DNA of 64,000 bases from the NCBI GenBank assembly GCA_002778195.1, contig PCDI01000001.1, positions 5,529,338 through 5,593,337 of the forward strand, in the 5' to 3' direction. Made by a program: the position numbers and the translations under genes. Below, piece by piece: positions 13,093 to 22,321 of this stretch; positions within the stretch are counted from its first letter, which is position 1; each line of letters starts with the position of its first letter. A model generated the notes under the pieces. It had not been told where the DNA came from, ran no database searches, and saw only the letters and a list, made by a program, of their open reading frames with translations. The stretch is from Raffaelea ambrosiae (Eukaryota > Ascomycota > Sordariomycetes > Ophiostomatales > Ophiostomataceae).

Positions 13093-13866
13093 ATGGCTGG
13101 CGCATCAACCACAGGTGCTGTGGCCACCACGACTGGCGGAGCGGAGTACAAGGAGAAACTTGCCAGTCTGTCTGGCGTTGCATTCTCCAACGACAAGCTG
13201 GTCAAGATGTTCATAGCAGAAGGCAAGGGACTGGAGACAATAGACAGTGTGACTGTGGAGGATTTACAAAAGCTCTACTACAGCTTGATAGACGAAAGCG
13301 TTGATGCCGGAGGGGAAATCATCGAAGCTGGATCGTGGGCTGGGGCAGCTTTATGGTGCGTGTTCTTTCTTGCCGCGACATGTTGCCAAGACACCCGCTG
13401 ACGGTTCTTTAGGAGACCACCAAAATCAAACAAGCCTTCAGGGCCGACCCCAACTGAAGCCGGCAGGCCATCTATCAATGAATACATGGCAAGGCGCGAT
13501 GCTATGAGGGAAAAGTACCTTGACAGCCACCCATATTGGATGCTGCATGTCATTGCAAGGAACCCAGAGAAGAGTACACCTGGTAAGCTATAGCACTGGT
13601 GCCGTCTTCCAGCCAATGACAACGTCGTACTGATACCCCTATGCGTAGGTGCCATTCGAGCCGTGTTTGAGCCTTACCTGAAGAAAGCCAACGAAGAAGG
13701 TGTCCCAATTTGGCTGGAGGCGACGAACGCTCATGCCCGGGAAGTGTATCGTCATTTTGGATTTGAGGTTGTGGAGACTGCATCTATAGGCGAAGGCACT
13801 CGGTTTTCTCCTGTCACGTTTTACGGAATGCTGTACACCCCCCAAATCGGAGCCGAAACAAAATAA
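13093..13866 (+). CDS. GNAT-family N-acetyltransferase
   Basis: Three exons: 13093-13355, 13413-13582 and 13649-13866, about 216 residues. Introns have GTGCGT...TTTAG and GTAAGC...CGTAG ends. The start is the ATG in the good context CGCCATGG. The conserved C-terminal part of a GNAT fold is clear: WMLHVIARNPEKSTPG leads into GAIRAVFEPYLKKANEEG, followed by PIWLEATN, AREVYRHFGFEVV and FYGMLY. The motif is that of fungal GNATs which transfer acetyl from acetyl-CoA to an amine; the substrate is not evident. The N-terminal 45 residues are less conserved in appearance. It stands alone on the plus strand, convergent with the GH88 gene 113 bases downstream. Confidence 0.85.
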
Positions 13867-13979
13867 CCAGAGACGTTCCTGGCCTGGTTCCTGACACCAG
13901 CTCCAGTCTTCGTCAAAGTAAGTGAATTTCTAGCTCTGGTCAAAATTGTCTGCCACCCCCAGTGTTGAGTCTAATTTAT

Positions 13980-15574
13980 CTAGCAGATACCAAGTCTGAG
14001 TAACTGTGTTCCAAATTCCAGTAGATAATAGTCTGCATAAACGAGACCATGGTCTTTTGCTTTGTTTTTCGTGTGGCTCGTAGAGTTGTTGTTCACCGTT
14101 GCGTGTTTCAAGATACTGTCGAATCTCTCCAACCCCACGTCTTGAAAGGCCAACTCTCCCGTGGGGCTGACCTGCAGATTGACCTTCTCTCTGGACAGAG
14201 CAAGATCCATCACATCCTTGACAATTTTGATTGCGGCTTCCAGATATCTCGATGCTAGTGCATGCTGCCCCATGCCAGTCAGGGTCCGAGAAAGAATCAG
14301 CATGCCATTTGCTGCTACAACTCCGGCCGATGTGTCACGGAGAGGCTGTTCGACGTCTTCAATCGGCGCATCAAAGTCCCACAGGGGAACGTAGCGGCCA
14401 GCCGTCTGCCTGTTTGGACAGACGACTACCACACAATCTGGCGAAGTTTCCATGCGCAGGAGAAAATATTCTATCAACCCACACGCAGCATCGAGAAACT
14501 CCATGTGGCCAGACCATGCGAGAGCCTGTGCGTATCCAAGAATGGCCCACGCCTGGCCCCGTGCCCAAGTTGAATTTGCAGTGTAGCCCTGGGCTGTCCG
14601 TGACGCCTTGATTGTGCCAGATTTGGGATCAAAGTTGATCAGATGCACAGTACTGTATAGGGTGCCAGAATAACCAGTCCTCGCAGACTTTTCCTTCCTG
14701 AGGTGAGATTTCAACAGCGTCCGCGAATGATTCACGGCAATGTCGGCCAACGTCCTGTCTTGTGCTTGCGCAGCAGCGTAGAATAGCAAATCCATATTGC
14801 ACATCGAGTCGATGATAACAAGAAAGTTGTCTTCCTTTGAGGTTATTGTGACATCGTCGTGCCAGTCCATGTCGTCCCATGAACGGATAGCCTGCAAGTT
14901 GCTGTCATAGCGAGTGGCGAGGCTTTCTGCTGCAGTGGTGATGGTGTCGAGTGCTTGATGATCATGAAACAATTCCCAGCGCGGGCGCATATGTGGCATA
15001 ATCATGAATCCGAGGTCATGTGTATCAGTGCGGCTGGCCTGGCCATGCAACTGATCGGACCAGATCCTGCCAGCCTGTTCAAGGCTCTTCCGCAATGCTG
15101 GTAGACACAGAGCGTCATTGGCAACGCCCAACCTGTTTGGATATTTAATGGCTCGCTCAATGATTGCGTAGATGCAGCCTGGGAAAAAACCGCTTATCCA
15201 GAATTCAACTTCTCTGGACTGGTAGTGGCCCTTTTGAGGGCCTGATTGTGGGACGATCTCTGGGTACAAGGTAGGAGGGTTCTGAGCAGCGGGTTTGGTC
15301 AATTTTTGCGCCTGGCACATATATAGGTTCTTCCAATGGCAGCAGAGTTACCAACGTTTCTTTCAAGCCTTTCCAAGGCCGTTCGAAGGATCTTGGCCGT
15401 CACATTTTCCGAAAAGAGTTCGGCAAGATGGCTCCGCACAGATAAGTCTGATGCATTGATACCGGCTACTCCCAGCCCCAAACCCGCATTTTGCTCATTT
15501 TTGTGGGGTTTGTTTGTCAATGGAGAGTTATCGAGGCTTCCCATGTTGACAACTGTGTTTGAATGAGGCTGCAT
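13980..15574 (-). CDS. GH88 unsaturated glucuronyl hydrolase
   Basis: Two exons: 15574-15352 and 15259-13980, 500 residues; the 92-base intron (GTAACT...CCCAG) was chosen because it alone restores the frame. The family cleaves the unsaturated uronic acid left at the end of oligosaccharides by polysaccharide lyases. Landmarks are TDTHDLGFMI (containing the Asp matching the first catalytic Asp of bacterial UGL), IIDSMCNMDLLFYAA (the second Asp), and STWARGQAWAILGYA. There is no signal peptide, so action on imported oligosaccharides inside the cell is likely. A second in-frame ATG at 15543 is also possible as the start. Two GCGGCCGC palindromes lie 216-252 bases upstream. Confidence 0.9.
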
Positions 15575-16317
15575 GTGTCCGCTACCGCTGTATGGCTGTC
15601 GTGGGAGCAGAAAGGGGAAATTTTCGATCAGGTGCAGCCTATGCCTTTAATAGCTCGAAGCATGCAAGAGGTGCTCACGCGGCGCTGCCCATGTGTTGGG
15701 CCAAATTTGATTCGTCGACTGCAAGCCCCAGAACATCGTTGAGGCCCATATCCTTGTGCGTCAAATTTCCAGTGGTGAGGATTGGGTGCGCGGCCGCCAC
15801 CACCCGGCCGGCCGATTCGCGGCCGCAATTTGTCCGAGCAGCGGCTGTGCCAAGAGACAACCGAGCCAAGCTCTTGCGACTCCGCACTTGGAGCAACGTT
15901 AGCCAGTGTGCAAAGGATGGTTTGTATCGCGTGGAGGCCAAGCCCAAGCCGGGCCAGAAAGGGCTTTTGGGTAGACACCCCATCCCGGGACTTGTACCCA
16001 GTACATACGAATCCAGCTCGGAATGAGGTGCGTGCTGTAGGCTTTTCTCTTCACGTTTGCACTGGTACTTGTTTCCCCTGATTGTTTTGAAGTTGCTACA
16101 ATTTGACAGTAGATAAATCAAGAGAATGTTTGCTACCGAAACAAGAGCTGGCAAATGTATGAGGCTCTGAGAGATATAGAAACGCGACCTCTTGAGAAGT
16201 AGTTCGGTTGTTTTCGAGCGCACAGAGGCGGAGCCCTAGTGGGTTTCAAGAGTATTTCAGCTGGGAAGAAAGACAGCTTCAACCAGTGTATTGGGTTTCC
16301 ATCCAGGGCACCACCTC
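15575..16317. other. Intergenic between GH88 start and phosphate permease 3' end
   Basis: Contains the GH88 promoter with the GCGGCCGC pair, then the 3' flank of the permease. No gene seen; open frames lack motifs. Confidence 0.6.
15790..15826. promoter_or_regulatory. Paired GCGGCCGC palindromes with CGG/CCG triplets
   Basis: Two identical 8-base palindromes start at 15790 and 15819, with CCCGGCCGGCCG between them. They lie 216-252 bases upstream of the GH88 start. Zn2Cys6 regulators bind paired CGG/CCG triplets, so this is a candidate operator; that is inference. Confidence 0.35.
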
Positions 16318-18196
16318 TTAACCCTGATAACCCCAGCGAGGCGCGTTGATGATGATGCCCATCAAGCAGCCAGAAATAATGCCTGTAGTCGGGAGCGTGA
16401 TGATCCAGCCACCATAGATCCATGCCACCATGCGCCAGTTGATGGCTCGCCAGTCGCCCGAGCATAGACCAACGCCAACTGTAGCGCCAGTGATGCACTG
16501 CGTGGTCGAGACAGGGAGCTCTTGGGGATATAGTTAGTCTTTGTGTCTTTTTCTCTGTTCCTTGCTCTTGGATGCTTACTAAGACGAGTGGCAAGAATGA
16601 TGGTTGTGGCACTGCCCAACTCCATGGAAAAGCCACGTGACGGTGAGTGCAGCGTGATCCGGTTGCCCAAGTTCTTCATGATGTTGTAACCGTATGTCCA
16701 GATACCCAGGGCAATGGAAACGCCGCCAAATGCCAGAATCCAGACAGGAACCGCCGACTTGTCACCCTCAGGCAGCACTCCATCCTTCCAGATCTGGTAC
16801 ACCGTCGCATAGGGTCCGATGGCGTTGGACACGTCGTTTGCGCCGTGCGTGAATGAGGCTGTGCAGGCCGTCAGAACCTGCAGGAATGTAAACATGTACT
16901 CAGTGCGGTTGTCATAGTGCTTGGCGCGGGCGTGCAGGTCTTCAACGTTGCCCGACAGGATGCTGTGCTTCTTCTGCATGTTGACGACGTCCTGGTCGAC
17001 GCCATGGAAGATGGCCCATTTGATCCACCAGAAGAGCACCGGGCCGGCATACCACTTGCCCTCGGGTTTGGGGCCGGCAATGGTCTTCTTTTCGGGGACG
17101 TGCTCGTAGGGATCGTCCGAGTCCGAAGCCGCCGTGCCGTTGCTGATGCTCTTGTCGTTGGCGGCCTCTTCGTCCGAGGCGCGCTGCTGGTGGCGGGCTG
17201 CCTCGTGGGCACGGTGGATCTCGAGCTCTTCCTTGGTCAAATGGCCCTCGTAAAAGTTGCGAATACCGCCGTGGTAGTTGTCCGGCACGGCAGGCGGTTC
17301 GGGGCGGCGCAGCAGGAGCGGGCCATAGAAGACGTGCCAAGGCTTCAGCTCCCAGTCATCTTTGATGACCTTGCGGTAGATAAAGGGGCACAAGAAAAAG
17401 CCGACCACCAACCCAAACGCAGCGCCGGCACCGATAATGGTACCAGCGATCTCGCCGTCGCTCAGAGCAACCTTGTAGCTGCCGCCCTTCCACAGCAGAA
17501 GCATGGTCAGGAGCGAGCCAGTGATCCAGAAGTAGATGGGCACCGCCATGAGGGCCATGTGAGCCGGATTTCTGCGCAGCAGCACGGCATACTTGGTGAT
17601 GGTGAAAATGATCGCGCCAAAGATGGCCGAGATGCCGGGGGCGACGATCCAGGCCACAAACACAGATACGACACCGCCGTTGATGACGTCGGTACCATTG
17701 CCCTTGGCAACCCACTGGATACCATCGCGACCAACAGCAGCAATGCCCATGCCGATGACACCGCCCATGAGGGAGTGGGTGGTGGAAACGGGAAGACCGA
17801 TGCGCGTGGCGAGGGTTAGGTAGAGAGACGAAGCAGTGACGGCACAGACCATGCCGAGCATCAGCAGGGAAGGGGTATCGGCGAAGAGAGTGGTCTTGAC
17901 GACCTTGGTACGAATGGTATCGGCCACACGCGCGCCGACGCCAATGCTGCCCGAAAATTCCATGACACTGGCGAGGCACATAGCCTGAATGTAGGTGACA
18001 GACCGGGAACCGACCGAAGTGGCCCAAGAGTTGGCAACATCGTTGGCACCTGTGCGAGTCACAATATGTCAGACAAAGCTACCGAAGGAAGCCATCGTTA
18101 TTCGGGAATCCAAGAAAACAAACCAATATTCCAGGCATCTAGGAACGCAAATATGGTTCCTAGTGCCAGGAGGTAATCAAATTGATGAAGAGGCAT
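16318..18196 (-). CDS. PiT-family (PHO-4/Pho89-like) phosphate permease
   Basis: Three exons: 18196-18124, 18049-16580 and 16520-16318, 581 residues. The protein begins MPLHQFDYLLALGTIFAFLD. It carries the two inverted signature repeats of the PiT family: GANDVANSWATSVGS near the N-terminus (split by intron 1) and GANDVSNAIGPYATVYQIW after the central loop. The loop (roughly residues 260-370) is hydrophilic and acidic, with multiple membrane segments on each side. The last exon contains LPVSTTQCITGATVGVGLC, as in fungal homologues. Members import phosphate with sodium or protons at the plasma membrane and are usually induced by phosphate starvation; no regulatory site was identified here. The exon 3 acceptor gives an in-frame ATRLKLPVSTTQ junction. 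Confidence 0.95.
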
Positions 18197-18997
18197 GGTG
18201 AAGTGTGTTGCTGTGGTGCTGGTCGATTGTGGCTCGATTTATGTCTGAACAGATCGAGATAGGCCGCGGGCAAAAACACGACAAACAGCTGGACCTTTGG
18301 ATAAAGTAACGGACATCAGCGAGTCGACAGAGAAAAAAGATAAGACAGCAGACATGTCAGAGTAGTGTGTTCTACGGCGCTTTATTTATAGACAAGAGAC
18401 AAAAACGTTCTCCAGCAGCGTTATATGCAGTGGTCGCGGCTGTTCTGCACTGTCTTCTTCTGGCATGACCTCCGTGTACTGCACACAGACACAAGACAAG
18501 GGACGCTCGAGTCAGCCATTTGTCTTGGAAATTCAGGATTCCACTTCCTGCTCTCGGTATTACACAGCTTCAACCTGGCAAGAACCAAAATATGGGCAGA
18601 ACGTGTGCTAGACGCATGACAAGACACCGTCTAGACTTGTCTCGTGGTGAATTTCAATACAGCGACTGGCTGAGCAGAGAAAACCTGATCGAATATTGCC
18701 CTTGGCAGTCTTGGGGTTGTGGCTAGAGCTGGAGTTGACCTTGGCATAGAATTCCAAGAAGACCAAGAAACCAGGAAAAAAAAAAAAAAAAAGAGGAAGA
18801 GTCGGACTACCCAATAGAAAACAGAGACCAAAAAACCACCACGATAGGTGACGACAAAAACTGCACAACGAAAGAGAGCTTCGGTGGGTGGTTTAACACT
18901 ATGGTACGTTTGCAAAATTGTCGCAGTGTTTGGTGTCTGAAGGGGCTCACAATCTCACCTGGCAAGGCTTAGCAGGCGTCTATAATACGACCAAACT

Positions 18998-19013
18998 GTC
19001 TGGGCGCCCAGAC
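18998..19013. repeat. 16-base perfect palindrome
   Basis: GTCTGGGCGCCCAGAC reads the same on both strands. CAGACG/CGTCTG-like half-sites recur nearby (18975-19060). Role unknown. Confidence 0.7.
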
Positions 19014-19449
19014 GCCAACGCCAGAACCCGCACTCAGGCGCCCGGTTTAACGTCTAATCAGACGCAAGGGATGGCGCACGTGGGGAAGACGTAGAAATGT
19101 CTAGGCTTTTTGAGACCGGAAACAAGAGACTGCAGAATAGAAGTGTGCGAATAGAAATCCGCTGTCTTGTAGGCAATGCCAAGAAAGTAAGCTTCGCTTC
19201 CTCCGAGCTCGTGACCACAAGAAAGCCAAAGTACCGATTCGACGCAGGAAACCGGAACGAGAGTCTCTTCGAAGCACCAGCATAATGCATCAAAACGGAG
19301 ACCCCGAAACGGGAAGTGACTGCCGATTTCCTATTTCGATATCGACTTGGGCGGGGACGAGAGGAGACTTTGTCAGGTCGCATCAAGAATTGTGCGTGTG
19401 AAGGAGCACGTGAGAATGGAAGATCTTCAATAAAGTTTGGAGTGGACAC

Positions 19450-19474
19450 CGCGGCCTACTTTGAAAAGGCCGCG
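19450..19474. repeat. Inverted repeat, 7-base stem
   Basis: CGCGGCC at 19450-19456 pairs with GGCCGCG at 19468-19474 across an 11-base loop. It lies in the 3' flank of the transporter gene. Role unknown. Confidence 0.5.
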
Positions 19475-19759
19475 CCCGGGAACGGCGGGTGATCACCGGA
19501 GTCATGTAGTTACTATCTGATTACCCGGCATGGAGAAGACGGAATTCTCTGTAAATACTTTATTGTGGTAGAACTGTGCGTTGAAACTTGCGACGCGAAA
19601 TGAACATGTCAACAATCTGACTATGACTGAGCTATGGCTGGAGACAAATGGAGCTATAATTTAACCAGTCAACATCCCAAAGCCACATGCGAGGCCAACC
19701 ACTGCTATCTTTCGACTTGGAGCATCCAGTGTCATATTTCTCGCACAGCCTCTCAGCAC

Positions 19760-21625
19760 CTAGGCCACGTCCTTTAATTCCTTTGCATGCTCAGTATGCT
19801 GCGCAGAATCAATTTCCTTTTCAACCTGCGCCGCAGAAATGTAGTTGCCTGCTTCCTCTCCATCGAAAATGCGAGCAATCTCTTCCAAAGTCGGCCCCTT
19901 GGTCTCTACATAAACGAAGTAGACAAAGACAAACTCGCAAAGGTCCCAGATTGTGTAGAACAGCATGAAGTTCCAGTGACGAGGGAGGTTGTTCCAGGCC
20001 AGCTGGTTCGTTTGACTTGGCTTGTTAGCAGATGGGAGAGCTGGTGCAGGCATGTGCGATGATCGACCTACTTTCCAAGGGCAAGAATCGCTTGCGTGGT
20101 GATATTCAGAATTGTCATGCCTTTTGCCCGGAGCTCAAACGGCAGAATTTCCAGCGCATAAGAAACCAAAAGACCAGAGAAGCCGATGTGGTAGAAAACC
20201 TGGAAGAGCCAGACCAATGCAATCTGCGCGTTGCCAGCAGACTGGTTCGTGTACACCATTGTACCGTCGCCGAGTGTACGGCTAGAGTTCTGGTACACCA
20301 CGGCGACAATGGTCCAGAGACCGTAGCTCAGGAACATGCCAAACGCCCCGGATAGAAACAGAGGGCGGCGTCCATAATGATCGACCGTGAGAGCAGCGCT
20401 GACCGCCACAACCAGGCCCATAATGGTCTGTCCACAGGACAACTAGTGATGTCTTAGCGAGCTTGGTCCTTGGTTGGGAGTGGGTGTCTTTGCTTACTGC
20501 TAATTTCTTGTTTTGGTTGGTGATTCCGGCACCTTTGTAGACAATGTTGATGTAGTTGGAGAAGACAGCATTGCCAGAGTACTGCGATATCACGCCAAGA
20601 GAAACGACGATCAGCAGACGCCACCGATTTCCCCTGGTCTTGAAGAAATCTCAGTACGTAGCAGTGGCTGTCTTGCGCTTCTGCACGATCTCTTCGATTT
20701 CGCGGTATTGGAATTGGACAGTGAAGCTGTTGACGTCCCCCCCGGCATGGTGCTTGGCCAGAACTCCAAGGGCTTCGTCCATTCGGTCCTTGCTGACCAG
20801 ATAGCGCGGCGACTCGGGGAGCCACCAAACACCGCAGAGCTGGATGACAGACGGCACGCACTGAATGAATGTGATGGACCTCCAGCACCAGTCGTTCTGG
20901 ATGCTGGCAGTGCCCCATCCGATGCAGGACACCACTGCATATTGATTAGTGCTGATCCACGCAGCGTCAAAGACGGAATTCGAGAGCCCATACGCAAAGA
21001 TCCAAAGCTCCAAAGGCAGTTGTAGACGGCCGTCAGCGGACCGCGATGTTGGGGATGGCAGATTTCGGTGAGCAGCATGGGCGAGCACATCTGCGACATG
21101 GAATTTCCGAATCCCATGATGAATCGTCCGGCAATGTACACTGGCGATCCGAGTTAGAACGTGTCCAGAGGCTGAGCATGATGCGGGCCAGCCGATTTGG
21201 ATTCTCTACTCACTTCCGTATCCGTTGCAAAAGGCACCAATAAGAGCGCCGGCAATCATGAAGACACAGCCGGTCATGATGGTGATTTTCCGGCCCAGGT
21301 GGTCGGCCATGTACGGGACAATGAAAAACGAGATAATGGAGCCGATGTTGTACATGTTGATCAAAATCCCCAGCTTGCTGGAGTTGTTTGCCTCGGGGAA
21401 GTACTCGAACCACCTGTCCATCTGCTGCGAGGTATTCACCATCATGCCATCGTATCCCGTTGTGGCCGACCCGATGAGCAGGAAAACAGACATCAGGTAG
21501 AGCTTGCGCAGATGAGGCTCTTTGTACCATGTGACCTTTTCAAAATCCGGAGCATCATTCCTTGCAGCCTCGACCCCGGGGCCATTGGGCTTCAGCTTGG
21601 TCTTCAAGCCGCCTGGCAAGCCCAT
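19760..21625 (-). pseudogene. MFS sugar (lactose-permease-type) transporter with in-frame TGA
   Basis: Five exons: 21625-21214, 21140-20994, 20934-20498, 20442-20072 and 20015-19760. All splice junctions keep one frame of 541 codons, ending in the sugar-porter tail FVYVETKGPTLEEIARIFDG. MADHLGRKITIM (loop 2-3), GRFIMGFGNS, WWLPESPRYL and LTVDHYGRRPLFL are sugar-porter signatures, and the overall pattern fits fungal lactose/hexose permeases with 12 membrane segments. The exception is a TGA codon at 20653-20651, between ...TATATY and DFFKTRGNRWR in the cytoplasmic loop before TM7. Relatives usually have a large hydrophobic residue here. No intron with acceptable ends removes it without deleting conserved residues. 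It could be a nonsense allele, a readthrough site or a base-call error. It is divergent from a Zn2Cys6 regulator. Confidence 0.8.
20651..20653 (-). other. In-frame TGA stop in the transporter gene
   Basis: Context is TAC TGA GAT on the coding strand. Both sides are in the same frame and both encode conserved transporter sequence, so only this codon interrupts the gene. Confidence 0.85.
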
Positions 21626-22321
21626 TGTCGCGTAGTGGTATGAGTTGGAGCGTATCTGGAAAATGTCTCGTGAAGGATTCCAAGCGGGCAAAAAAAAAAA
21701 GAGAACAAAACTGGAAAACTGGAATTGGGAGTGAAGTGTTGGCGATATCTCGAATTCACCTCGACACAAGACAAAGGCCGGAAGGGCGAAATTCTCAGCT
21801 CGGCAGCAGCTCACTCTCTTTGTATGCATTCGATGTTGGGCGGTTCTCGTGCGCGAGTCGCCCGCAGCCTTCTCGGTGCCCTTGCCACTAACCTCTTCTC
21901 AGCCAATATCATCCCATCCCTTCCCCAGTTTACACGGGCTTGCATGAGCGCCGGGCTCCACGCCCAGTATCGGGCCAACATTGCCCGGTCCCCGCATTTC
22001 TGGGGAAACCCCGCACGATGTTGACAACCCACTCGGCGACATCACGGCCTTGCTGGGAAACCCTACCATACGCCCTATGCATGGGGCGCGGCTAGCCACT
22101 TCTGTAGCCTTCCAAGTGGTGTTCCCTATGGCACTACTCCAAGTTTGACTAAGCACGCTGGGAGCTGAGGGGTTCGCGAGGGCGTCTTCGAACGCGCCCC
22201 TTGGTTGTAGCGAATTTCCGAAAAGATACAATGCAAAACAATCGACAGGGGCTTTTGTGACACCATACGTCTGTGTTTCTCTGTGATCTTAGGTCTCTTA
22301 CCTAATCCGCCCACATTTCAG
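21626..22321. promoter_or_regulatory. Bidirectional promoter, transporter / Zn2Cys6 regulator
   Basis: About 700 bases between the divergent starts at 21625 (-) and 22322 (+). No other gene is seen. It holds the CreA-type site cluster listed separately and an A-run near 21690-21700 just upstream of the transporter start. Confidence 0.6.
21990..22014. promoter_or_regulatory. Three clustered CreA/Mig1-type sites
   Basis: CCCCGC (21990-21995), CTGGGG (22000-22005) and CCCCGC (22009-22014) each match the fungal CreA consensus SYGGRG on one strand, within 25 bases. Carbon-catabolite repression of both divergent genes is a reasonable inference. Confidence 0.45.

Larger units (their letters stand above)
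18197..19759. other. Intergenic, no gene seen
   Basis: Promoter of the phosphate permease on the left and 3' flank of the sugar transporter gene on the right. It contains an A-run at 18777-18792, a 16-base perfect palindrome at 18998-19013 and a short hairpin at 19450-19474. Open frames carry no motif. Confidence 0.55.

Noticed and set aside
20600..20700. Intron to remove the TGA in the sugar transporter
   Set aside because: Candidate donors (GTGCAG, GTACTG) give introns of 19-48 bases or delete or shift conserved sequence before TM7.
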